64,000 nt of DNA from Symsagittifera roscoffensis (taxonomy: Eukaryota; Xenacoelomorpha; Acoela; Convolutidae), in NCBI RefSeq assembly GCF_963678635.1, contig NC_087068.1, positions 312,001 through 376,000 on the forward strand. Reading direction: 5' to 3'. The translations under genes and the position numbers were made by a program. The stretch's first letter is position 1, and each line of letters starts with the position of its first letter. Positions 44,701-50,900 of the stretch are shown here, in pieces. Below the pieces are notes generated by a model. That model saw only the letters and a list, made by a program, of their open reading frames with translations. It had not been told where the DNA came from and did no database searches.

Positions 44701-47265
44701 GGATTGGTCTTGCACTGAAAATCAGTACTATTGCAGTTAAAAAAAGCAGTAATTTATCTCTGATTAGAGATAAATCATTGATAAAAAACAGCCTTGTTAC
44801 AGAGATAAATCAGCACTGTAACATGACTGAAAAATCGCAAAAATAAAAACTAAAAAAGCAAAAAAAACTCTGAAAAACCTGAAAAACAGCGCTAAAAATT
44901 GCAAATACAAACAACAATAGGCAAGTGATCTAAAAGTTCAAGTTTACAGTTAATTTTGCTACTTTACTCAAACTGACAAAGAGGGTCAGCATCCGAAGGA
45001 TATTTCCACTGCACCAGAATCTGAGAAGTCATCTCCGAGTCCACCCACGCACTCGTCCAGTTCCTCTAGTCAATGCGCCATCGACACAGACCACCCGCGG
45101 GGCAGACCACCCGCAGAACGATGAATCCAGTCTCCACCAGTCGTTGTTCGCAAAAAACAGTGTTTCCCGGCGGGTTTCAGCTGATTTTAGCTGTGAGGGA
45201 AAGAATCAAAATATTGAAGAAAAAAGATTTAACAAAATTGCATTTTTTTAAATCAAGAATTACTCTTTCCAGGCAAATTTAGTTGTTCAAGCCTTCTAAT
45301 TATCAAAGCTTAGTCAAAGCTTGCGTTTTCCGGCGGTTCTGAGTTGACTTTAGCTGTGGGGATGAATAAAAGCCCCTTTTCTTCGATTGTAACGACACGT
45401 TACAAAACTTTGAATTCAATTCGAAAGTTTGAAGAAAAAAAATTACAGTACTGTTCCAGGACAAAAATAGTGATAAAAAACAACAGTATTGTAACAGTAC
45501 TATTTTTTCTTGCTTCACTGGGTTTTTCCTGGAATGTATTACGGGATGTATTACAGGTTGAGGAAAGTTTTAGGTAAAGATCAATTATTGAAAGCATATA
45601 ACGCTTATGTGAAACCCTTTTTACAGTATGGGGTTTTGGCTTATGCGTCAACAGACAAAATGAAATTAGAAACAATTGAACTTAAAAATAAACGGCTTCT
45701 AAAAGTTATTTTTTTAAAGAGAAGAAACGAAAGCATCGAAGAACTGAGACATAAACGCAAAATATACTTCGTAAAGGAATTACATATCTATGAATTATTA
45801 AAGTTACTTTGTAAGGTTTTGAGAAAAGAGTGCATATCGGCCATTGTCCAGGAAGCTGTAACTGAGAAAAATTTGGATACAATTTTGAATAAGAGAGTTA
45901 GCAGATGCCTGTGCAATCAAAAGGTAATCAAAAAACTTCTGTAAACGTTAGAATTAGAAAACTTTTCAACTTTGTTCTAAAATACTACCCAGATTTTGTA
46001 ACTAACATTCAGAGCTGCACACAATATCAATTACAAATCTTCAACCATGAGTTTTTGGACAATTTTATTCTAGGAAATTATCAACTGTTTAAACAAATTT
46101 TTGAGTAGAATTAGTATTTAAAAAAAAAACGATTTGCTGTGAATGCTGAAATTTGTCCCCTTTTTTCGCTTAAATATTTTTTTTCCTCTTTAAATCATTA
46201 AATCTTTTTTTTTGATTTCTTGATTAACTATCGATATTAAAAAATAACAGAAGTCATAGCAGGATCAGAGGCGCCTGAAAACGGGCTGCATAGTTCCACG
46301 GCGTTCTCGCAATCAGATTTTGTTTGGTTGTAAATGTAGTGACTTTTTACAATGAATGTAATCTATATTGCAAACAATTTATTATGATTATTATTATGAT
46401 TATTATTTCACTTTGTTCCTTCCTTAGATCGACATTTTGAACACGTCTCTCCGATTCCGCGTGTACTCCTGCGAGTCTATTCTGTCCAAGAGCGTCCTCA
46501 TCTGCCAGAGACTGGTCAGACTAGAGGACCTGCCCCTTCCTCAAGACAGCAGCAGCAGCAGTCACTACTCCTCGCCATACTCTAGGTCACACCACTCGTC
46601 GCAGCGGAGGGGAGGGGAAGGGGGAGGTTCGATATCACTAGACCTATTTGTGAGTCACATAAGCTGATATTTTGGCTACAAAAAACACATGTGCCATCTG
46701 TCGAAAAGTGGCCAATAGTCGTCTTATGTAACTCTGATCTATTTGCTCCGTTTTTCTGACCATCGAATATTAGACATTATCACTCAGTTAGTAGTTACTT
46801 CTAGGCTGGCTTCTTACCTCAAACCTCTTTTTTAGAGGCAGAAACATCGGAAAAATAAATAGCATTAAAACTTCCCTACATTGTAGGCTCACAAAACACA
46901 CGAACATATAATAACATACATTATACAGATGAGCTTTTGTGGTGACCTGATAATTTTGAAAAAAATGAAACTTGTTCAGGCGCCGGCAGACGAGGAAGAG
47001 GAAGAGTGTATGTCCAACATCGCCGCCAGAGGTCATCACAATAAGACACCCTCCAGGTCCAGCTCCCTCTCCCGCAAGTCCAGCGAAGAGCAGGGCCACG
47101 AGCACTACTCCCCCGACCACCACCACCACTCATCCCCCCTCTCGGCCAACAACCCCCTGGCTGCTCACAGGAGTCCCCCCTCGCTACTACTGGGGCTCGC
47201 TTATAATTTCAATACTGGACGATTGATAGTGGAAGTTCACAGAGCTACTAACTTGAGATGGGCAG
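5517..47265 (+). CDS. Synaptotagmin-14/16-like gene, partial (five internal exons joined)
   Basis: Exons 5517-5722, 28173-28349, 44103-44312, 46428-46649 and 46980-47265 join without a stop; the first four junctions are phase 0 and the last donor leaves phase 1. Seen: a Ser/Pro/Gln-rich linker, a first C2 domain built across exons 2-4 (strand HPLATLRIQ running into VCSEG, then DQLTVSILDLQ, LPDKKFKFKTPV, then SLRFRVYSCE), an acidic/Ser/His linker, and the start of a second C2 (LLLGLAYNFNTGRLIVEV). Known: Syt14/16 proteins have two C2 domains that bind little or no calcium and are linked to membrane trafficking. The first C2 lacks the loop-1 aspartates of calcium-binding C2 domains, and the C2B opening (LxGLxYNxxTGRL) is typical of Syt14/16 in my recollection. 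The N-terminus and most of C2B are outside the window. Introns carry all the large repeats. Confidence 0.75.
5756..6165 (-). repeat. 3' LTR (relative to element orientation)
   Basis: It opens TGAGTTAGGTTCGAGG and closes ATCTGGTTCCA in plus orientation, 410 bp. It matches the copy at 25205 along its length apart from scattered substitutions and ~33 bp (around 6113-6146) missing from the other copy. It begins 33 bp after the splice donor of host exon 5517-5722. Confidence 0.95.
6166..7783 (-). other. 3' untranslated region of the LTR element
   Basis: No convincing ORF. A small direct repeat (TATAGAAAAGGTTAGTACAT) occurs twice at 7406-7460, and GGTGGGTTAGGCC twice near 6857 and 6900. Next to the LTR the minus strand reads CCCCGGATGGG, only weakly purine-rich for a polypurine tract. 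Confidence 0.5.
7784..9149 (-). pseudogene. Unrecognised 3' ORF of the LTR element (~450 codons, one frameshift)
   Basis: The frame 9149-8073 is open for 358 codons. It opens Ser/Thr/Pro-rich, then becomes a folded-looking region with RAYRTFKRKFYNQ, ALTPRQFTYVGYKKLLK and CSHDIMLRTKQTHTYTYYRC. Near 8100 it overlaps a second frame, 8134-7784, that plausibly continues the same protein to GFFPDD. It has no signal peptide or membrane span. It is among the least damaged genes in the element. I do not recognise a domain; accessory or captured gene are both possible. Confidence 0.55.
9254..9806 (-). pseudogene. Pro/Ser/Gln/Asn-rich 3' ORF fragment of the LTR element
   Basis: Two overlapping frames (9806-9492 and 9592-9254) are dominated by Pro, Ser, Gln, Asn and Thr with no folded-domain look. 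They may be the disordered N-terminus of the gene at 9149-7784, split by frameshifts. I recognise no family. Confidence 0.4.
10024..12174 (-). pseudogene. env: Env-like glycoprotein, resembles chuvirus-type (class III) glycoproteins
   Basis: It starts with ATG at 12174 and a hydrophobic signal-like segment (FQHILFLIV), soon followed by an HYDC motif. The frame then shifts to 12062-10959, closes with TAG (10959-10961), and continues in the same frame to a TGA at 10710-10712. It shifts again to 10677-10024, which ends in a membrane segment (LIILYTMFIFIGFLF). The ectodomain has spaced cysteines and the pair CFRRIPIFY ... FVDTLSRRTYF ... AVPC, a pattern I associate with chuvirus-like glycoproteins captured by invertebrate retrotransposons. 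The size (~717 codons) and signal-to-anchor layout suit a fusion protein. Assignment of the family is inference. Confidence 0.6.
12180..13336 (-). pseudogene. Decayed coding-like stretch between the membrane ORF and env
   Basis: The frame at 13123-12860 (containing IDRLYIREEIENFKPPEFIL) is open for 87 codons, and shorter pieces lie on both sides. None resembles a family I know. It could be the soluble part of a protein anchored by the membrane ORF at 13337-13530, broken by frameshifts. Confidence 0.35.
13337..13530 (-). CDS. Small ORF with two hydrophobic segments
   Basis: The minus strand is open for about 64 codons between two stops. It includes FFLLFIIFLTFLISLIM, a short polar turn CRCIKKA, then IVTFALATILLILFI and a basic end (YYNKHKFSRKN). 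This reads as two membrane spans with a basic tail. It has no strong ATG except inside the first span, so it may be the remains of a longer gene or of a glycoprotein anchor. Function unknown. Confidence 0.45.
13540..14400 (-). other. Non-coding spacer between pol and the membrane/env genes
   Basis: AT-rich, dense stops in all frames. On the minus strand a pyrimidine-rich tract (CTCTCCCAAATCCTTGACC) leads to ACATCTACAG|G near 13555, which could be a splice acceptor for an env-type subgenomic RNA. That is a guess from position and sequence. Confidence 0.35.
14679..14951 (-). pseudogene. pol: Integrase C-terminal GPY/F module
   Basis: A 90-codon frame with YLKIGTFDLVPN and LRKGPYQIIDKPTEVTYKL, the GPY/F module typical of Ty3/gypsy integrases, ending NNLLPYYPRK. 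A Gln/Thr/Lys-rich decayed tail appears to continue to about 14400. Confidence 0.85.
14961..15563 (-). pseudogene. pol: Integrase catalytic core, catalytic Glu replaced by Lys
   Basis: The frame shows the first Asp (NVDAF, 15549-15551), the second (VTDNGTEF, 15429-15431) and then TNGLVKGMNRSLQEY. Exactly 35 residues after the second Asp, where the D,D-35-E triad has Glu, the codon at 15321-15323 is AAA (Lys). A single G-to-A change explains it. The enzyme that inserts element DNA would be dead in this copy. The frame ends by a stop at 14961. Confidence 0.9.
15677..16475 (-). pseudogene. pol: Pol linker and integrase zinc-binding (HHCC) domain
   Basis: Two overlapping frames (16475-15981 and 16015-15677) carry the RNase H end and a linker, then ISHTQHTKGHSG and CNDCIICQLNKP. 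These are the His pair and Cys pair of the integrase N-terminal zinc finger. A frameshift lies near 16000. Confidence 0.8.
16481..17060 (-). pseudogene. pol: RT thumb/connection and RNase H, damaged
   Basis: After the frame resumes, KILGHIIEKKPITPLKSRI and IQEFLGMLNFLSKYV are the typical stretch following the YxDD box. RNase H follows (IGAAILQSQSG, AELRLSTLMRDSTAIIYTL, EFLILGSKHPT). The segment that normally holds the first catalytic Asp, just before IGAA, is missing. The usual Glu of the REx-AI motif reads Asp, and the TDHKP motif is scrambled by a frameshift. RNase H should be inactive. Confidence 0.85.
17075..18226 (-). pseudogene. pol: Reverse transcriptase (with protease-RT linker)
   Basis: One frame runs 18226-17075 with a single internal TAA (17753-17755). 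After the linker it shows NPVIILAKGES, VLDARYLN, the motif A segment TADMNSAYNQIPLDE with its catalytic Asp, then LFCGTSIGPAAFSAFM (motif B region) and ITYIDDVFMQSQ (motif C) with the Asp pair at 17157-17168. The catalytic triad is thus present. The frame stops at 17075 because of a small frameshift and resumes about 70 bp further on. It copies element RNA into DNA. The order and motifs place it in Ty3/gypsy. Confidence 0.9.
18550..18992 (-). pseudogene. pro: Retroviral-type aspartic protease region of pol
   Basis: The minus strand encodes LEIDFLIDSGAASNIIIIPT, with the catalytic Asp-Ser-Gly at 18672-18680, a typical retropepsin active site. A stop after LATAQ near 18570 and a stop upstream near 18735 break the frame. 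It would cleave the polyprotein during particle maturation. Confidence 0.8.
19431..20528. repeat. Tandem duplication within gag, copy A (1098 bp)
   Basis: It matches 20529-21626 almost base for base. The period of 1098 is exactly 366 codons, so frames are preserved across the junction. It carries part of capsid and the zinc knuckle. The few differences seen (for example the capsid stop present only in copy B) arose after duplication. Confidence 0.95.
20529..21626. repeat. Tandem duplication within gag, copy B (1098 bp)
   Basis: Second unit of the tandem duplication. Its right end continues into the unique upstream capsid sequence (ATTCAGGGTCTG), while copy A ends at the same point against the start of copy B. 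It contains the nonsense change that truncates the capsid frame at about 21452. Confidence 0.95.
22356..23947 (-). pseudogene. Pre-gag ORF of the LTR element, unknown function, decayed
   Basis: The minus strand is open from 23947 to a TGA at 23489-23491 (152 codons, no good ATG) with a very basic middle (RKRFSKRRN). It then continues in other frames: 23470-23273 (acidic start DESPDEDS), then a ~80-codon stretch to about 23040. A long frame from about 23100 to 22450 has only two internal stops. The last frame closes with a TAG 8 bp before the gag ATG at 22348. Pieced together this is a ~500-codon gene ahead of gag. I recognise no domain. It could be an extra structural protein or a captured gene; the basic segment would suit nucleic-acid binding, which is inference. 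Confidence 0.6.
23951..25204 (-). other. Long 5' leader of the LTR element, no convincing gene
   Basis: About 1.25 kb between the LTR and the first supported ORF. It contains short hairpins (AGAACAAAATTGTTCT near 24399, CCAAGG...CCTTG motifs near 24420 and 24500). A 62-codon open frame at 24922-25110 resembles nothing I know. Confidence 0.5.
25184..25202 (-). promoter_or_regulatory. Candidate primer-binding site
   Basis: Two bases inside the 5' LTR edge the minus strand reads TGGTGCGACCATAATTTTC. It starts with TGG, as tRNA-primed sites do. I could not match it confidently to a specific tRNA 3' end, and decay may have altered it. Confidence 0.45.
25205..25583 (-). repeat. 5' LTR (relative to element orientation)
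   Basis: It has the same TG...CA ends as the copy at 5756 and is 379 bp because of an internal ~33-bp deletion. It is followed by the ATAT target duplication. On the minus strand this is the promoter-bearing LTR. Confidence 0.95.
25588..26845. other. AT-rich intron, nothing recognised
   Basis: Intron sequence between the LTR element and the second inverted-repeat element. There are short open frames on both strands but no similarity and no exon-like splice pair. Confidence 0.6.
26846..27962. mobile_element. Terminal-inverted-repeat (MITE-like) element, copy 2
   Basis: CCCCGGGTTGAC at 26846-26857 is mirrored by GTCAACCCTGG at 27952-27962, with shared inner sequence (TATCATACAATTTTCAT, ATGAAACTGTATGACAAGC). 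Many internal copies of the CATACAATTTTCAT/ATGAAAATTGTATG motif give it a self-similar interior. It has the same family ends as 4658-5139 but is ~1.1 kb. There is no ORF with a recognisable transposase. Confidence 0.6.
28173..28349 (+). CDS. Exon 2 in window: linker and first strand of C2A; its 3' end is the source of the 89-bp satellite
   Basis: The acceptor TTTCAG ends at 28172 and the donor is CATACAG|GTACAA at 28350. It is 177 bp, 59 codons, phase 0 at both ends. It opens with EESDVGSYGSADVHVPPV and ends HKHHPLATLRIQ, which joins to VCSEG of the next exon to form the first strand of a C2 domain. The continuity of the C2 strand argues that this first donor, not one of its downstream copies, makes the functional mRNA. 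The last ~83 bp of the exon plus the donor are the founding unit of the tandem array that follows. Confidence 0.8.
29580..30740. repeat. 354-bp higher-order repeat within satellite 2
   Basis: A four-unit block (89+87+89+89) repeats with period 354; equivalent points occur at 29806, 30160 and 30514. Units in this block are otherwise nearly identical, which points to recent block amplification. Confidence 0.85.
31500..33280. repeat. 890-bp (ten-unit) higher-order duplication in satellite 2
   Basis: Marker variants recur 890 bp apart: the rare GTCTCATTCA unit at 31751 and 32641, the CTCTACTC(G/A)TACAGG unit near 31530 and 32420, and the CCAACTGACTC...CCCCCTCTCC unit near 32010 and 32900. Confidence 0.8.
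35291..38784 (-). pseudogene. GC-richer decayed DNA, possibly remains of a mobile element
   Basis: Base composition differs from the AT-rich introns on both sides. Open frames of 60-110 codons occur on both strands (for example minus 38416-38081 and 38810-38484) but none gives a recognisable domain or a consistent long gene. Frequent stops suggest an old insertion. I could not find terminal repeats that would define its ends. Confidence 0.35.
38785..40518. repeat. 1734-bp tandem duplication, copy A
   Basis: It matches 40519-42252 almost perfectly. It starts TCGCCATGTGTTCGGAAG and ends GGAGATATTGGT. It includes a minus-strand open frame (39212-38952, containing CEFLSGGRYCGEAVDIVIDN) conserved in both copies but of unknown identity. 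Confidence 0.95.
40519..42252. repeat. 1734-bp tandem duplication, copy B
   Basis: Second copy, with scattered single-base differences from copy A. It holds the equivalent open frame at 40946-40686 and a second one at 40689-40456 that spans the junction. High identity implies a recent duplication or conversion. Confidence 0.95.
42664..43128 (-). pseudogene. 155-codon frame with one stop, unrecognised
   Basis: A single minus-strand frame runs 43128-42664 with just one TAA near 42904. It starts MRFRLKVTLRVESR and later shows ANIRYRTGKVAVEIEPNFSI. It looks like real protein sequence but I cannot assign it. It lies upstream, in minus orientation, of the duplicated GC-richer block and may be the 5' part of the same decayed element. 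Confidence 0.35.
43129..44102. other. Intron, nothing recognised
   Basis: AT-rich sequence leading to the acceptor at 44102. No repeat or ORF with support. Confidence 0.6.
44103..44312 (+). CDS. Exon 3 in window: C2A core
   Basis: The acceptor TTTTCTAG ends at 44102. It is 70 codons, phase 0, from VCSEGTEDQLTVSILDLQSA to FSFAVGNE. LPDKKFKFKTP followed by FKKSFSF is the classic C2 polybasic strand and the following strand. Loop 1 reads NIAKEGSRV where calcium-binding C2 domains carry aspartates, so calcium binding is unlikely. No GT donor fits; GAG|GCAAGC at 44313 fits a GC-type donor and gives phase 0, matching the next exon. Confidence 0.8.
44311..44318 (+). promoter_or_regulatory. GC-AG intron donor (AG|GCAAGC)
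   Basis: The exon ends ATGAG and the intron opens GCAAGC, close to the optimal consensus known for the minor GC-AG intron class. Phase 0 is preserved with the acceptor at 46427, and the protein continues through C2A. A GT donor a few bases further on (GCTAT|GTGTAA near 44327) would add residues and break the phase. Confidence 0.65.
44319..45534 (+). other. GC-AG intron, 5' part, with a possible cryptic exon
   Basis: It contains a perfect hairpin (ATTTATCTC...GAGATAAAT) at 44752-44775. At 44973-45122 one plus frame is GC-rich and Ser/Pro-rich (DISTAPESEKSSPSPPTHSS) and ends in TGA. It could be an unused exon or a fragment of the non-LTR element's first ORF. Short related copies of TTTTAGCTGTG sequence occur at about 45185 and 45350. 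Confidence 0.4.
45535..46420 (+). mobile_element. 5'-truncated non-LTR retrotransposon (jockey/CR1-like)
   Basis: The plus frame reads RLRKVLGKDQLLKAYNAYVK, then FLQYGVLAYAS and KNKRLLKVIF. This is the thumb region after the RT domain in jockey/CR1-type elements. A stop at 45944 is bypassed in the next frame, which ends NYQLFKQIFE at 46108, so one frameshift is present. After about 300 bp the element ends in a TTATGATTATTATTATGATT run near 46380-46408, like the 3' microsatellite tails of such elements. It abuts the acceptor of exon 46428-46649. Confidence 0.75.
46428..46649 (+). CDS. Exon 4 in window: end of C2A and Ser-rich linker
   Basis: The acceptor CCTTAG ends at 46427 and the donor TTT|GTGAGT follows 46649. 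It is 74 codons, phase 0. It begins IDILNTSLRFRVYSCESI, the C-terminal strands of C2A, then RLVRLEDLPLPQ and a Ser/His/Arg/Gly-rich stretch ending SISLDLF. A non-LTR retrotransposon tail abuts the acceptor upstream. Confidence 0.78.
46980..47265 (+). CDS. Exon 5 in window: acidic/Ser/His linker and start of C2B
   Basis: The acceptor TTGTTCAG ends at 46979 and the donor GGCAG|GTGCAT follows 47265 (phase 1). It encodes APADEEEEEC, a Ser/Arg-rich linker with a DHHHHSS run, then LLLGLAYNFNTGRLIVEV and HRATNLRWA, the first two strands of C2B. The rest of C2B must lie beyond 64000, because everything to the right is intron and satellite. That makes this intron at least 16.7 kb. Confidence 0.78.
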
Positions 47266-47914
47266 GTGCATCATCGCCCGGTTTGTACTCAACTTTGATA
47301 TGATTTGTCAAGTTAAAAACTTAAGAAGTCTGTCATTTAAGTCTGTCTGTAAAAGTTTAAGGAGTTTTGTCTAGCTTTTGTATTTTGTAAGATTCCTCAT
47401 TTTGCTTCAGAGCTTTTAAGTTTTGTCAGTTTTTGTTTGAATTGTTCCAAAGGTGATAACTTTGTTTATCGCATAAATTGACCCAGTTGATTGCGTCTGG
47501 TTGTCGTAGAAATGCATGGACAAAGATATACACTCTGCTGTTGGTACATGCACTCTGTTTTCAGACTGAAAAACCAGAAAGAAAATTGAGAAGAGGGTGC
47601 GTTAAGGTGTCCTCTAAGCCTTGTTCAAAAAGATTTTTTATCCATGCGAGGGTGCGTTAAGGTGTCCTCTAAGCCTTGTTCAAAAAGATTTTTTATCCAT
47701 GCGGTGGATGGTGTCATCGGTTGTCGATTGTCGAGTAAAGCACAGGTTGAACGTCGCCGGGATAGTAATCCCTAATTCAGCATTATTCCATGAACCATGT
47801 CTGCAAATGCATTGATAATGATACCAATGCATATAAGAAATTGCCACTTATCAGGCCTGAAACTGCCATAATTATCTCCTCCACGCCAGCGCGGGAGTAG
47901 CTAGAGGTTGAGAA
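47266..47914. other. Intron start before satellite 3, with a 55-bp tandem duplication
   Basis: GAGGGTGCGTTAAGGTGTCC opens two identical adjacent 55-bp units at 47593-47647 and 47648-47702. No exon is recognised. Confidence 0.8.
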
Positions 47915-50900
47915 AGCTGAGGGAGTGTAGACTGGGCTCTGTCCATTCTGTGAGACCCTCTGGTATACTATTTGAGATGAATCACTCGAAGAAGTAGGCT
48001 AGCTGAGGGAGTGTAGACTGGGCTCTGTCCATTCTGCGAGACCCTCTGGTATACTATTTGAGATGAATCACTCGAAGAAGTGGGCTAGCTGAGGGAGTGT
48101 AGACTGGGCTCTGTCCATTCTGCGAGACCCTCTGGTATACTATTTGAGATGAATCACTCGAAGAAGTGGGCTAGCTGAGGGAGTGTAGACTGGGCTCTGT
48201 CCATTCTGCGAGACCCTCTGGTATACTATTTGAGATGAATCACTCGAAGAAGTGGGCTAGCTGAGGGAGTGTAGACTGGGCTCTGTCCATTCTGCGAGAC
48301 CCTCTGGTATACTATTTGAGATGAATCACTCGAAGAAGTAGGCTAGCTGAGGGAGTGTAGACTGGGCTCTGTCCATTCTGCGAGACCCTCTGGTATACTA
48401 TTTGAGATGAATCACTCGAAGAAGTGGGCTAGCTGAGGGAGTGTAGACTGGGCTCTGTCCATTCTGCGAGACCCTCTGGTATACTATTTGAGATGAATCA
48501 CTCGAAGAAGTGGGCTAGCTGAGGGAGTGTAGACTGGGCTCTGTCCATTCTGCGAGACCCTCTGGTATACTATTTGAGATGAATCACTCGAAGAAGTGGG
48601 CTAGCTGAGGGAGTGTAGACTGGGCTCTGTCCATTCTGCGAGACCCTCTGGTATACTATTTGAGATGAATCACTCGAAGAAGTGGGCTAGCTGAGGGAGT
48701 GTAGACTGGGCTCTGTCCATTCTGCGAGACCCTCTGGTATACTATTTGAGATGAATCACTCGAAGAAGTAGGCTAGCTGAGGGAGTGTAGACTGGGCTCT
48801 GTCCATTCTGCGAGACCCTCTGGTATACTATTTGAGATGAATCACTCGAAGAAGTGGGCTAGCTGAGGGAGTGTAGACTGGGCTCTGTCCATTCTGCGAG
48901 ACCCTCTGGTATACTATTTGAGATGAATCACTCGAAGAAGTGGGCTAGCTGAGGGAGTGTAGACTGGGCTCTGTCCATTCTGCGAGACCCTCTGGTATAC
49001 TATTTGAGATGAATCACTCGAAGAAGTGGGCTAGCTGAGGGAGTGTAGACTGGGCTCTGTCCATTCTGCGAGACCCTCTGGTATACTATTTGAGATGAAT
49101 CACTCGAAGAAGTGGGCTAGCTGAGGGAGTGTAGACTGGGCTCTGTCCATTCTGCGAGACCCTCTGGTATACTATTTGAGATGAATCACTCGAAGAAGTG
49201 GGCTAGCTGAGGGAGTGTAGACTGGGCTCTGTCCATTCTGCGAGACCCTCTGGTATACTATTTGAGATGAATCACTCGAAGAAGTAGGCTAGCTGAGGGA
49301 GTGTAGACTGGGCTCTGTCCATTCTGCGAGACCCTCTGGTATACTATTTGAGATGAATCACTCGAAGAAGTGGGCTAGCTGAGGGAGTGTAGACTGGGCT
49401 CTGTCCATTCTGCGAGACCCTCTGGTATACTATTTGAGATGAATCACTCGAAGAAGTAGGCTAGCTGAGGGAGTGTAGACTGGGCTCTGTCCATTCTGCG
49501 AGACCCTCTGGTATACTATTTGAGATGAATCACTCGAAGAAGTAGGCTAGCTGAGGGAGTGTAGACTGGGCTCTGTCCATTCTGCGAGACCCTCTGGTAT
49601 ACTATTTGAGATGAATCACTCGAAGAAGTAGGCTAGCTGAGGGAGTGTAGACTGGGCTCTGTCCATTCTGCGAGACCCTCTGGTATACTATTTGAGATGA
49701 ATCACTCGAAGAAGTGGGCTAGCTGAGGGAGTGTAGACTGGGCTCTGTCCATTCTGCGAGACCCTCTGGTATACTATTTGAGATGAATCACTCGAAGAAG
49801 TAGGCTAGCTGAGGGAGTGTAGACTGGGCTCTGTCCATTCTGCGAGACCCTCTGGTATACTATTTGAGATGAAGCACTCGAAGAAGTAGGCTAGCTGAGG
49901 GAGTGTAGACTGGGCTCTGTCCATTCTGCGAGACCCTCTAGTATACTATTTGAGATGAATCACTCGAAGAAGTGGGCTAGCTGAGGGAGTGTAGACTGGG
50001 CCATGTCCATTCTGCGAGACCCTCTGGTATACTATTTGAGATGAATCACTCGAAGAAGTGGGCTAGCTGAGGGAGTGTAGACTGGGCCATGTCCATTCTG
50101 CGAGACCCTCTGGTATACTATTTGAGATGAATCACTCGAAGAAGTAGGCTAGCTGAGGGAGTGTAGACTGGGCTCTGTCCATTCTGCGAGACCCTCTGGT
50201 ATACTATTTGAGATGAATCACTCGAAGAAGTAGGCTAGCTGAGGGAGTGTAGACTGGGCTCTGTCCATTCTGCGAGACCCTCTGGTATACTATTTGAGAT
50301 GAATCACTCGAAGAAGTGGGCTAGCTGAGGGAGTGTAGACTGGGCTCTGTCCATTCTGCGAGACCCTCTGGTATACTATTTGAGATGAATCACTCGAAGA
50401 AGTAGGCTAGCTGAGGGAGTGTAGACTGGGCTCTGTCCATTCTGCGAGACCCTCTGGTATACTATTTGAGATGAATCACTCGAAGAAGTGGGCTAGCTGA
50501 GGGAGTGTAGACTGGGCTCTGTCCATTCTGCGAGACCCTCTGGTATACTATTTGAGATGAATCACTCGAAGAAGTAGGCTAGCTGAGGGAGTGTAGACTG
50601 GGCCATGTCCACTCTGCGAGACCCTCTAGTATACTATTTGAGATGAATCACTCGAAGAAGTGGGCTAGCTGAGGGAGTGTAGACTGGGCTCTGTCCATTC
50701 TGCGAGACCCTCTGGTATACTATTTGAGATGAATCACTCGAAGAAGTAGGCTAGCTGAGGGAGTGTAGACTGGGCCATGTCCATTCTGCGAGACCCTCTG
50801 GTATACTATTTGAGATGGATCACTCGAAGAAGTGGGCTAGCTGAGGGAGTGTAGACTGGGCCATGTCCATTCTGCGAGACCCTCTGGTATACTATTTGAG

